Shown here one piece after another: positions 24,335-32,898 of a stretch of DNA of 37,453 nucleotides. Position numbers and translations under genes: made by a program. The notes beneath the pieces were generated by a model. The model was not told the DNA's origin. It searched no databases and saw nothing but the letters and a program-made list of their open reading frames with translations. Every line of letters starts with the position of its first letter. Positions within the stretch are counted from its first letter, which is position 1. Source of the DNA: Spirochaetaceae bacterium UBA6089 (lineage in GTDB: Bacteria; Spirochaetota; Spirochaetia; Treponematales; Rectinemataceae); assembly GCA_002435985.1 (NCBI GenBank), contig DIXD01000057.1, positions 1-37,453 on the forward strand, given 5' to 3'.

Positions 24335-25525
24335 GTGAAAAACGCCTATTCCTTTCCACTCGAAAACTACATGCGCAGAGAAAAATTCGAACGCATCAAA
24401 GAATTTGCGAAAGATAAAGAAACACCGTGTCTGATCATTGATCTCGATGTCATCAGGAAGAATTACGAGAACCTCCAGACGTACTTTCCGTGGGCAATTG
24501 TCTACTACGCCGTCAAAGCCAATCCCGATGATGCCGTTGTCTCTTTCCTCCGGGACCTCGGTGCGAATTTCGATGTCGCGTCCCGCTATGAGCTGGACCA
24601 GCTCCTACGGCTTGGGATCTCTCCCGAGCGCATGAGTTTCGGCAACACCATAAAAAAAGAGAAAGACATCGCATATTTCTATGAGAAAGGCGTGCGACTG
24701 TTCGTGACCGACTCCATCAGCGATATCGATAAGCTTTCGCGTGCCGCGCCCGGCTCAAAGGTATTCTTCAGGCTTCTTACGGAGGGTCTGGGCGCCGACT
24801 GGCCTCTTTCCAAAAAATTCGGCTCGCACCCCGACCTTGCGCGTCAGCTCATGAAGACCGCGGTCCGCTTCGGCCTCGAGCCTTACGGCATCTCCTTCCA
24901 TCCAGGCAGCCAGCAGCGCGACGTCGGCCAGTGGTCGAGCGCCCTCGCCATCGTCAGCCAGCTTTTCAACTGGGCGCGGCACGATCTCAAGATAGACCTC
25001 AAAATGATCAACATGGGCGGCGGCTTTCCGGCAAACTACCTCGAACCGACCGATTCGCTGGAGCAGTATGCGCAGGATATAAAGCGATTCCTGGACAACA
25101 GCTTTGGTCTGGTCTGGCCCGAACAAATAGTCATCGAACCCGGCCGTTCCATGGCGGGCGATGCTGGGGTGATCGTCGCCGAGATCGTCAACATCGCCAA
25201 GAAGTCGGTGCACGACCGCTATCCATGGGTTTCCCTCGACATAGGCAAATTCGGCGGGCTCATCGAGACATTGGACGAATCGATCAAGTATCCCATCTAC
25301 TTCGAAGGAGAAGGCTCCGCCGAAGAAGTGATCCTTGCGGGGCCCACCTGCGACTCGATGGACATTCTCTACGAGCGCACGCCTTACTTCATGCCTTCAT
25401 CGGCCAAAATCGGCGACAAAGTCTATATTTTGACGGCGGGGGCGTATACCCAGAGCTACTCGTCGGTGTACTTCAATGGTTTCCCGCCGCTGAAATCATA
25501 CATTCTGCCGCCGCTTTCGCTATAG
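24335..25525 (+). CDS. Lysine/ornithine (basic amino acid) decarboxylase, alanine-racemase fold
   Basis: This PLP enzyme decarboxylates a basic amino acid to a polyamine precursor. The 396-residue protein has the PLP lysine in YYAVKANP (Lys 61), SFHPGSQ, the phosphate-binding GGGFPA, EPGRSM and the active-site cysteine in GPTCDSMDIL (Cys 339), followed by the conserved YFNGFPPLK end. These mark the eukaryotic-type ODC/LDC group rather than diaminopimelate decarboxylase. Lysine and ornithine cannot be told apart here. GTG 24335 has AAGAGG 8 nt upstream; an ATG at 24275 would add 20 residues but has no ribosome site. Its last 53 bases overlap the convergent aminotransferase gene. Confidence 0.9.
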   Translation: MKNAYSFPLENYMRREKFERIKEFAKDKETPCLIIDLDVIRKNYENLQTYFPWAIVYYAVKANPDDAVVSFLRDLGANFDVASRYELDQLLRLGISPERMSFGNTIKKEKDIAYFYEKGVRLFVTDSISDIDKLSRAAPGSKVFFRLLTEGLGADWPLSKKFGSHPDLARQLMKTAVRFGLEPYGISFHPGSQQRDVGQWSSALAIVSQLFNWARHDLKIDLKMINMGGGFPANYLEPTDSLEQYAQDIKRFLDNSFGLVWPEQIVIEPGRSMAGDAGVIVAEIVNIAKKSVHDRYPWVSLDIGKFGGLIETLDESIKYPIYFEGEGSAEEVILAGPTCDSMDILYERTPYFMPSSAKIGDKVYILTAGAYTQSYSSVYFNGFPPLKSYILPPLSL

Positions 25526-26786
25526 CCTCGCAGAGTTCTCCGACATCCTCCTCCTCGACGCTGGAGAACGCGACGCGGAGATACCGGTCGAGGAGTGAGA
25601 CAGTTCCTATGCCCATCTCATACAACAGTTTCTTTCTGAGGGCTTCGGCAGAGAAGCCTTCGCAGAGAAAACTCATAAAATAGCCTGAATTGAAGGGCAA
25701 GGGCCTAAGCCCTTCGGGGAGGGACATGTCCGCCAGCTTCTTCTTCATCGCCCTATAGCGTCTTTCGAGAATTGCGCGATATGTCGCCTTCTGGTTCTCA
25801 TACCCTTCATATGTCAACGCCTTGAGGAGAAGATTCTGAGAAAGGCTGGACGAGCTCGAGACGCTCGAGCGGATGATACCCGCGAGCTTCTTGTTCAGGG
25901 CATCGTACTGCACCTCAGTAAGACCACAGCCGCCAAAGGTGATGAATCCCATCCGGAATCCCCACACATAGTCTTCTTTTGTAGGGCCGTCAGCCTTGAC
26001 CGCAAGAATATTCGGATGAAGGTTTGTGAGCCGTGCGAACAGAGATTCTCGGAGAAGATTGTCTTCATACTGTAGGCCAAAATAAGCATCGTCGGTGATC
26101 GCAAGGATGTCGGTACCTTCCTTCGCAATTGCAAGGAGACCCGCGGTAATGCGGTCTGCCTCTTCGAGCGTCAGCGAATAGCCTGTCGGGTTGTTGGGGA
26201 AATTGAGAATAATGATTGCCTTGCCGCGCCGCTGACCTGCCTGTCGAACCCCTTCGAGCAGGGCTTCGACATTGTAGCTGTTTCCTGAAAAGAGCGGATA
26301 GGTAATGCCGGCCGCCATTTTCCGCTCTTCGATGATGAGCCTGTAGTTCGGCCAGTGCAGATCGGGGACGATCACGGTGTCTCCCGGCTCGACAAAGAGA
26401 TCGCAGATATACGAGACGGCCGCCGTCAGCCCCGGCACGACGACGGGAAGAGAAATATTCTTTTTGTCGAGAGAAGGATTTTTCTTATACAGCGCCTCCT
26501 TCCACACCTTTCTGAGAGCCGGAACGCCGGTTGTCGATGCATAGGCGACGGCTTCAGTAGGTGTCAGCCCCGGCAATTCTTTGCGCAGGGCATCAAGCAT
26601 CATCGGCTGACCGTGCTCATAGGCCATACCGATGGTGGCATTGAATTTGTAGGCGTGCTCGGAGGCTTCCGCCCCCTGCGTAATAATCCCTCGTGGAAAA
26701 TACATATGTCTTCCCATGTCGGAGAGCAGTCTTTCCGCCACCGTACCGGACAACACTCCATTCAACTCTTCTGCAAGCTGGTTCAT
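25473..26786 (-). CDS. Class I/II pyridoxal-phosphate aminotransferase
   Basis: The 437-residue protein has fold-type I signatures: NFPNNPTGYS (195-204), the cofactor-contacting TDDAYFGL (231-238), and KEDYVWGFRMGF, where Lys 270 precedes Arg 278 by eight residues, as in aspartate aminotransferase (Lys258/Arg266). Lys 264 in the nearby AVKADG is a less likely Schiff-base residue. Substrate is uncertain: aspartate, aromatic or aminoadipate-type. The ATG has a weak GAGAGG site. It is convergent with the decarboxylase gene; a role in the same amino-acid route is inference only. Confidence 0.9.
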   Translation of the reverse strand: MNQLAEELNGVLSGTVAERLLSDMGRHMYFPRGIITQGAEASEHAYKFNATIGMAYEHGQPMMLDALRKELPGLTPTEAVAYASTTGVPALRKVWKEALYKKNPSLDKKNISLPVVVPGLTAAVSYICDLFVEPGDTVIVPDLHWPNYRLIIEERKMAAGITYPLFSGNSYNVEALLEGVRQAGQRRGKAIIILNFPNNPTGYSLTLEEADRITAGLLAIAKEGTDILAITDDAYFGLQYEDNLLRESLFARLTNLHPNILAVKADGPTKEDYVWGFRMGFITFGGCGLTEVQYDALNKKLAGIIRSSVSSSSSLSQNLLLKALTYEGYENQKATYRAILERRYRAMKKKLADMSLPEGLRPLPFNSGYFMSFLCEGFSAEALRKKLLYEMGIGTVSLLDRYLRVAFSSVEEEDVGELCEAIAKAAAECMISAAGNH

Positions 26787-26831
26787 GACAACCTCTCGAG
26801 CTAATGTTGATAATTATAATAATGAAAATAT

Positions 26832-26860
26832 ATTTTACCATTATCGACGATAGCGCGCAA
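26832..26860 (-). promoter_or_regulatory. Predicted promoter of the aminotransferase gene
   Basis: On the minus strand TTGCGC (26855-26860) and TAAAAT (26832-26837) are 17 nt apart, giving a leader of about 40 nt to ATG 26786. The -10 is 5/6, the -35 only 3/6. Confidence 0.4.
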
Positions 26861-26893
26861 TGTGGAATACTATGTTCTATGATGCTACCGCAC

Positions 26894-26916
26894 AATATTT
26901 AGATAATATTTTATCT
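26894..26916. promoter_or_regulatory. AT-rich nested inverted repeats, possible operator
   Basis: AGATAA (26901-26906) and TTATCT (26911-26916) form a perfect inverted repeat around TATT. It is nested with a second pair of AATATT (26894-26899 and 26905-26910). It sits between the divergent promoters of the aminotransferase and FMN-binding genes, in the most AT-rich stretch of the window. Confidence 0.35.
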
Positions 26917-26942
26917 ATTAAGGCTTTTAATCCCGACAATAG

Positions 26943-26972
26943 TTGACAGACAAACAAATCGATGCTTTTATA
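26943..26972 (+). promoter_or_regulatory. Predicted promoter of the FMN-binding protein gene
   Basis: A perfect TTGACA (26943-26948) is followed after 18 nt by TTTATA (26967-26972), about 50 nt upstream of the start. A second AT-rich candidate TATAGA overlaps but is too far from the -35. Confidence 0.45.
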
Positions 26973-27021
26973 TAGAATGTGCTAATGAACCATATGATAC
27001 GATTTCATGGAGGAGGATATG

Positions 27022-27837
27022 ATGAAAAAGGCTCTTGTGTTGGCTGTAGCGTTCATCGCTGTCGCCGGCATTGCTTTTGCGCAGGTCGACCTCTCCAAGG
27101 TCAAAGATGGCGTGTACTTTGCCCAAGAAAAGGGGTTTTCGAGCTCCGGCTGGAGAGAACAGGTCGTCCTCGAAGTAAGTAAAGGTAAGATCATCCGCGC
27201 CGAGTGGAACAGCATCTCGAATATGCCCGGTGCCGCCGACAAGAAGGCCCATGCCGCGGCAGGCAAATACGGCATGGCAAAAGCCTCCAAAATAAAAGCC
27301 GAATGGGATGTCCAGGCGAAAGCAGTCGAGGAATACCTCGTAAAGACTCAGGATGTGAATTTCAGCAAGTTCGATGCGAACGGGCACACCGATGCCATCT
27401 CGGGTGCGACAATGAACGTCAAGGTGTTCTTCGAACTCGTTCAAGAAGCTCTCAAGTCATCCCCTGTGCCCAAAGGAACCTATAAGGACGGCTGGTACTA
27501 TGCCGAAGAGCCGAATTTCGACAAGTCGGGCTGGAAGAACAGTGTTCTGATCACTGTGGTCAACGGCAGCATCGTGGACGTGTTCTGGAATGGCATCAAC
27601 AAGGATCCCAATGCGAAGTCGAAGTATGCGCAGAGCCTGGCCGGCACTTACAAGATGAATGCCAAAAACGGTGAATGGCATGTCCAGGCCGATCGGGTCG
27701 CGCAGGCCATTGTGAAAGCCGGCGATCCTTCGAAAATTCCAGTGAAAGCCGACGGCAAGACCGATGCCGTAGCCGGCGTTTCGATCACCGTGCCGATGCT
27801 TTCTCTCGCAATCGAAGCGATGAAGGCAGCGAAGTAA
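27022..27837 (+). CDS. Exported protein with two FMN-binding domains
   Basis: After a signal peptide (1-20, cleavage near AFAQ) the 271-residue protein carries two tandem FMN-binding domains: 24-144 and 151-271. They are clearly duplicated (KDGVYFAQEKGF..SGW and KDGWYYAEEPNF..SGW). Domain 1 ends with DAISGAT (124-130), the consensus for covalent FMN attachment to Thr by ApbE. Domain 2 has the degenerate DAVAGVS (248-254). This is the layout of extracellular electron-transfer flavoproteins such as PplA, but no lipobox is present here. The strong GGAGGAGG site fits ATG 27022 better than ATG 27019. No ApbE or membrane reductase is encoded in the window. The gene stands alone, between its promoter and an intrinsic terminator. 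Confidence 0.9.
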   Translation: MKKALVLAVAFIAVAGIAFAQVDLSKVKDGVYFAQEKGFSSSGWREQVVLEVSKGKIIRAEWNSISNMPGAADKKAHAAAGKYGMAKASKIKAEWDVQAKAVEEYLVKTQDVNFSKFDANGHTDAISGATMNVKVFFELVQEALKSSPVPKGTYKDGWYYAEEPNFDKSGWKNSVLITVVNGSIVDVFWNGINKDPNAKSKYAQSLAGTYKMNAKNGEWHVQADRVAQAIVKAGDPSKIPVKADGKTDAVAGVSITVPMLSLAIEAMKAAK

Positions 27838-27875
27838 TTCCACAACGTGCAATAGGTATTGTATGCAAATAAGAG

Positions 27876-27903
27876 GCGGCGCCCCCGTGGTGCCGCTTTT
27901 TTT
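27876..27903 (+). terminator. Intrinsic terminator of the FMN-binding protein gene
   Basis: An 8-bp stem (GCGGCGCC with GGTGCCGC, one G-T pair) with a 5-nt loop is followed directly by seven T residues, 39 nt after the stop codon. Confidence 0.9.
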
Positions 27904-27952
27904 ATGGCCACGGGGATGATATAAAGAGTGCTGTTGGAGCATAAAAGAGCCC

Positions 27953-29209
27953 ATGATTCCAGAAAAAATTCCTCTGTTGGCTGCCATGGAACTCCCAAAC
28001 CATAAGGCCGGCCCTCTCACGGCCCGATGTGTCGAAATTGCGTCGAAACTGCCCCCTGCGAGTGGGGGCGTTCCGGAGGAGCTGCACTATTATTCTTCGC
28101 CGGGCCGCACGGAACTCGGCGGCAACCACACCGACCACAACAAAGGCTCTGTGCTCGCTGCAGCCGTAGACCTCGACATGATAGCTGTCGTTCGCCCCAG
28201 GAACGACACACAAGTCACACTGACGTCGGAAGGCTATGCCCCTCTTTCGCTCGATATTGCAGATACGGCACCACGCAAGGAAGAGCAAGGTTCTCCCGCA
28301 TCCATCATCCGCGGCATTGCAGGCTGGCTCCTCCGCAAGGGAACCACTCCGCCCAAAGGCTTCGATGTCGCTGTGGAGTCGGAAGTGCCTGCCGGCTCCG
28401 GGCTGTCGAGCTCCGCGGCCTTCGAACTGCTCATGGCCGCAATGTTCGACGATCTTGGAAACTATGGATTTAGCCCTGTGGAATGGGCCGCTGCGGGACA
28501 GTTTGCTGAAAACAACTATTTTGGAAAGCCCTGTGGGCTCATGGATCAGATCGCCTGCGCCGTGGGCGGCATCGTGTCCATCGATTTCGGCAGATCGGAA
28601 AAACCAGATATTAATACCGTAAACTACGATTTCTCCGCGCACGGCATGGTGCTCGCCATCGTCGACACAGGCTCGAACCATGAAGACCTCACCGAGGAGT
28701 ACGCCGCCATTCCCCTGGAGATGAAGTCGGTGGCAGCCCTGTTTGGGGCAAAAACTCTGGACCGCGTCACGAAAGACGAGCTTCTGGAGCGCACTTCGGA
28801 GATTCGAGCCCGCTGCGGGGACAGGGCCTTTCTGCGCGCATGGCACTTCGTGCACGAGACGAGGCGCCCTGAGCAGATGCGGGAGGCACTTGCCCGGAAC
28901 GATATGGCGACCTACCTCTCGCTTGTCCGAGAATCCGGAAGGTCGAGCTGGATGTACCTGCAGAATATCCATGCAGGCGACCCCCGCCGACAGAGCCTTG
29001 CCGTGGCGCTCGCGATCAGCGAAGCTATACTGGGAGAGGGGGGCGCATGGCGCGTCCACGGAGGGGGCTTTGCGGGAACCATTCAGGCGTATATTCCAGA
29101 AGCGAAGTTTGATGAATACCTTGAGCGTATGGAGGCTGTATTCGGAAAGGGCAGCGTCCGCAGGCTCAACATAAGACCATATGGCGTCTGTAGAATAAGC
29201 ATGCACTAG
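27953..29209 (+). CDS. galK: Galactokinase
   Basis: This GHMP kinase phosphorylates galactose to galactose 1-phosphate, the entry to the Leloir pathway. The 418-residue protein has the galactokinase signature as GRTELGGNHTDHNKG (51-65), a variant with TELGGN where E. coli has VNLIGE; the ATP loop VPAGSGLSSSAAFE (145-158); CGLMDQIACAVGG; and the C-terminal HGGGFAGTIQA. The variant signature keeps the sugar-contacting RTE and HTDH positions. The start ATG 27953 has only a weak purine-rich site. galT and galE are not in the window. A sugar transporter follows after 9 nt. Confidence 0.93.
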   Translation: MIPEKIPLLAAMELPNHKAGPLTARCVEIASKLPPASGGVPEELHYYSSPGRTELGGNHTDHNKGSVLAAAVDLDMIAVVRPRNDTQVTLTSEGYAPLSLDIADTAPRKEEQGSPASIIRGIAGWLLRKGTTPPKGFDVAVESEVPAGSGLSSSAAFELLMAAMFDDLGNYGFSPVEWAAAGQFAENNYFGKPCGLMDQIACAVGGIVSIDFGRSEKPDINTVNYDFSAHGMVLAIVDTGSNHEDLTEEYAAIPLEMKSVAALFGAKTLDRVTKDELLERTSEIRARCGDRAFLRAWHFVHETRRPEQMREALARNDMATYLSLVRESGRSSWMYLQNIHAGDPRRQSLAVALAISEAILGEGGAWRVHGGGFAGTIQAYIPEAKFDEYLERMEAVFGKGSVRRLNIRPYGVCRISMH

Positions 29210-29218
29210 GAGGCTGCA

Positions 29219-30517
29219 ATGAGCAAGAAAAAAGGATTTGGACCATACCTCGGGCTGACGTTTCTCATAGGCTTCGGCTTTTTTACGATGGGCCTCATGG
29301 ACCCTCTGTACGACACCTATGTGCCGATCTTCTTGAGCAGGTATATAGACCGCATGAGCGTGGTCGGATTCTTCATGACCATCGACAACATCCTCGCCAT
29401 TTTTCTCATCCCCCTCGTGAGCGCGTGGTCCGACCGTACGTACACGAGAATCGGGCGCCGCATGCCCTATATCCTCGTGCTTCTGCCGCTCACCGCCGTG
29501 CTGTTCGGGGCTATTCCCTATGCTGCAGACATATCGCTCGGCTTCCTCCTTGCAGTACTCCTCCTGCTCAACATGACAAAACAGTCCGTGCGCGGTCCGG
29601 TGGTCGCCCTCATGCCCGACACAATCCCTGCAGATTATCGCTCCGAAGCCAACGGCGTAATCAACACCATGGGCGGCATCGCCAGCATCGTAGGCACCAT
29701 AGGCCTTGCAAGGCTCATGGACCTCGACACGACGCTGCCGCTGCTCGGCGCTACCAAGGATAGACTACCCTTCCCCCTTGCCGGCATCTTCGTCGTGCTG
29801 GCAGTCATTCTTCTCTTCGCCTTCATCCGCGAAAAAAAGTCGTCTCCCTCTGAAACACAAGAAAAGAAAACACCCATTCTCGAGAGTTTCCGAAACGTGG
29901 CTGCACAGAAGGACAAAAGTGCTCTCTACATCCTCATTTCGCTCTTCCTGTGGTTCCTGGGATACCAGGGAGTGCTGCCGTTCATCGGTAAATATTCAGT
30001 CGACGTTCTCAAGACCTCGAGCGGCACTGCAGCCCTCGCCGCGGGGATGGTCGGCATTGCCTACGCAATCTTCGCCCTCCCCTCGGGCTACGTCGCGCAC
30101 CGCATCGGCAGAAAAAAGACAATCCGTACAAGCCTCCTCGTCATTGCGATTCTGACGACCCTGCTCTTCGGACACCCCTGGCTCACCGCCTCGCTCCCAG
30201 GCCCCCTTAAACTGGGGAGCTTCTGGGCGATCATGTTTCTCTTCGGCATCTTCTGGGTCTCGGTCATCACAAACTCCTTCCCCATGCTCTGGCAGATGGC
30301 GGAATGGGGGACGATCGGCATCTATACGGGCCTCTATTATACCGCGAGCCAGGCCGCGGCCATCCTGGCGCCCGTCCTCACGGGCGGCATCATCGACATC
30401 TTCGGCTATCAAGGAATATTCCTTTTTTGCACGATCTGCATGCTCTGTGCACGCTTTGTGATGGGCAAGGTGACGAAAGGCGAGCCTGTGGAGAACTCCA
30501 CAAGTGAAGAAAGGTAA
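29219..30517 (+). CDS. MFS sugar transporter (GPH/SLC45-like)
   Basis: The 432-residue protein has twelve predicted membrane helices and the loop 2-3 motif SDRTYTRIGRRMPYI, characteristic of the glycoside-cation symporter and SLC45-type sugar carriers. The second-half equivalent, HRIGRKKTIR, lies near 297. An excellent AGGAGG site lies 5 nt before ATG 29219. It lies 9 nt after galK, so galactose or a galactoside is the likely substrate (inference from context). Confidence 0.88.
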   Translation: MSKKKGFGPYLGLTFLIGFGFFTMGLMDPLYDTYVPIFLSRYIDRMSVVGFFMTIDNILAIFLIPLVSAWSDRTYTRIGRRMPYILVLLPLTAVLFGAIPYAADISLGFLLAVLLLLNMTKQSVRGPVVALMPDTIPADYRSEANGVINTMGGIASIVGTIGLARLMDLDTTLPLLGATKDRLPFPLAGIFVVLAVILLFAFIREKKSSPSETQEKKTPILESFRNVAAQKDKSALYILISLFLWFLGYQGVLPFIGKYSVDVLKTSSGTAALAAGMVGIAYAIFALPSGYVAHRIGRKKTIRTSLLVIAILTTLLFGHPWLTASLPGPLKLGSFWAIMFLFGIFWVSVITNSFPMLWQMAEWGTIGIYTGLYYTASQAAAILAPVLTGGIIDIFGYQGIFLFCTICMLCARFVMGKVTKGEPVENSTSEER

Positions 30518-30546
30518 TTTACATGGGCGTCGTTTGTTTCGATAAT
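30518..30546 (+). promoter_or_regulatory. Promoter of the small basic gene
   Basis: TTTACA (30518-30523) and GATAAT (30541-30546) are 17 nt apart, both 5/6 matches, starting directly after the MFS stop codon. Transcription would begin near 30553, just before the AAGAGGTG ribosome site. Confidence 0.65.
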
Positions 30547-30567
30547 ATGGCAAGAAAGAGGTGAAGT

Positions 30568-30681
30568 ATGAAATCAATGGATAAGCCAAAAACGGCCGAA
30601 AAGAAGAAACCCCAGAAGAGCCTCAAAGAAAAACGCGCAGAGAAGCGGGCCAAGAAAGGGTCGAAAGAGGCTGAAGGCTAA
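30568..30681 (+). CDS. Small, very basic 37-residue protein
   Basis: An ATG at 30568 with AAGAGGTG upstream opens a 37-codon frame ending in TAA (30679-30681). The product is about 40% Lys/Arg with alternating Glu and Ala (KKKPQKSLKEKRAEKRAKKG), with no aromatic, Cys or hydrophobic stretch. It is likely disordered or a single charged helix that could bind nucleic acid or the ribosome (inference). It has its own promoter upstream and a strong terminator 18 nt downstream, which argues that it is a real gene. No function is assigned. Confidence 0.65.
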   Translation: MKSMDKPKTAEKKKPQKSLKEKRAEKRAKKGSKEAEG

Positions 30682-30699
30682 ATAGCCTAATGAAAGCCC

Positions 30700-30734
30700 G
30701 ACAAAAAAGCCACCCCAAGGGTGGCTTTTTTGTC
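30700..30734. terminator. Bidirectional intrinsic terminator
   Basis: A 16-bp perfect inverted repeat (GACAAAAAAGCCACCC and its complement) with a 3-nt loop has A6 on one side and T6 on the other. It can end transcription of the small basic gene on the plus strand and of the ABC ATPase gene, which stops at 30782, on the minus strand. Confidence 0.9.
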
Positions 30735-30781
30735 GTTGTACGCTTCAGCCCCATGCGCCTTGCGCATGAGCAACTCACACA

Positions 30782-31900
<1,119 letters not shown>

Positions 31901-31935
31901 GGATCCTCCTTGTAAGAGGTGTATGTTATGAACTT

Positions 31936-31964
31936 AGTGTATGCCAAATTGATCGAGCCGTCAA
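31936..31964 (-). promoter_or_regulatory. Promoter of the sugar ABC ATPase gene
   Basis: On the minus strand TTGACG (31959-31964) and TACACT (31936-31941) are 17 nt apart, giving a leader of about 30 nt that ends in the AAGGAGG ribosome site. Confidence 0.6.
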
Positions 31965-31972
31965 TCTTCGCA

Positions 31973-32860
31973 TTACCTCATTGCATCTCTTAGGGCACGG
32001 TAACCGATGAGCACGATTCCCTCGCGCTCGATGATTTTTTTCACTTCGTCGCTGCGCATGGTTCGGTAGTTCCACACGCGGCTCTCCCAGTCGGGCGTGA
32101 TGGCCCGCAGTTCCGGGCTGTCGGTCGATGCGTGGAGTATAAAGTGCGTAATGCCCTCGGACAGGGAGCCGAAGAGACGCCGTACCGTTTCGGTCTGATC
32201 TTTGGGCTCGTCGAGCGGCATCGCCACGATACTGTCCATAAGCGGCATTCCTCTCTCTTCGAGCTGTCGAAGATATACCGCAAACTGGGCTCGGCGCTCG
32301 GCGTCGGGGACAATACTCGCAAAAATAGCGCTATCCGGATTGGGGAGCATGGCGGGTATCGTGTGGGCTACGGCCTGGGCAATGTAAGCCTCCACGAACT
32401 TTTCGTGGGCTACGGCGCCCATATGGCTGTCGATATGCGTGGGGTCGACGCCGGCCGCATAGACCATCGCGGCCTGCGCCGCAAGTTCGCGCGCTGCAGC
32501 CTCGGGCGTCCCCTTGCTCTGAACTTCCTCACAGACACGTGGGAAATATCCCTCTGCATCCATGAGGCCCGAAGCCGGATCCCTTGTGGACACGGGGCCC
32601 CAACGATAGCCCTTCCACTCGCTCGTCAGCGTTGCATGGATGCCGACGTCCACATCAGGGAGAGAAGCACAGCGGGCCGCTGCCTCGGGAAACCATGGGC
32701 AGGGCGCCATGAGGGCACCCGACGAGATGGTGCCAAAATCATAGAGATCGAAGAATGCCTCGATCGATGAGAGGCACATGCCCACATCGTCGACATGGAC
32801 GATGACCGCCCGGTCGCTGTTTGAAAGCCCTAGTTTCTTCATGAACGGATTCATGCTCAT
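31973..32860 (-). CDS. ChbG/YdjC-family carbohydrate deacetylase
   Basis: This family removes acetyl groups from amino sugars such as chitobiose or diacetylchitobiose phosphate. The 295-residue protein has the metal-binding HVDDVGM (22-28), GIHATLT (73-79) and HIDSHMG (142-148), matching the Asp/His ligands of the fold. No signal peptide is seen, so a cytoplasmic oligosaccharide is the likely substrate. ATG 32860 and ATG 32854 are both possible after GAGGAG. A perfect TATAAT (32880-32885) lies upstream on this strand, but its -35 is poor. The gene starts 38 nt after the SpoU-type methyltransferase gene. Confidence 0.88.
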   Translation of the reverse strand: MSMNPFMKKLGLSNSDRAVIVHVDDVGMCLSSIEAFFDLYDFGTISSGALMAPCPWFPEAAARCASLPDVDVGIHATLTSEWKGYRWGPVSTRDPASGLMDAEGYFPRVCEEVQSKGTPEAAARELAAQAAMVYAAGVDPTHIDSHMGAVAHEKFVEAYIAQAVAHTIPAMLPNPDSAIFASIVPDAERRAQFAVYLRQLEERGMPLMDSIVAMPLDEPKDQTETVRRLFGSLSEGITHFILHASTDSPELRAITPDWESRVWNYRTMRSDEVKKIIEREGIVLIGYRALRDAMR

Positions 32861-32898
32861 ATCTCCTCATTTCTGAAACATTATAAAGCTTCAGGATC

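Noticed and set aside
27902..29206. Minus-strand open frame of about 434 codons
   Set aside because: Lies antisense to galK, which carries all galactokinase motifs.
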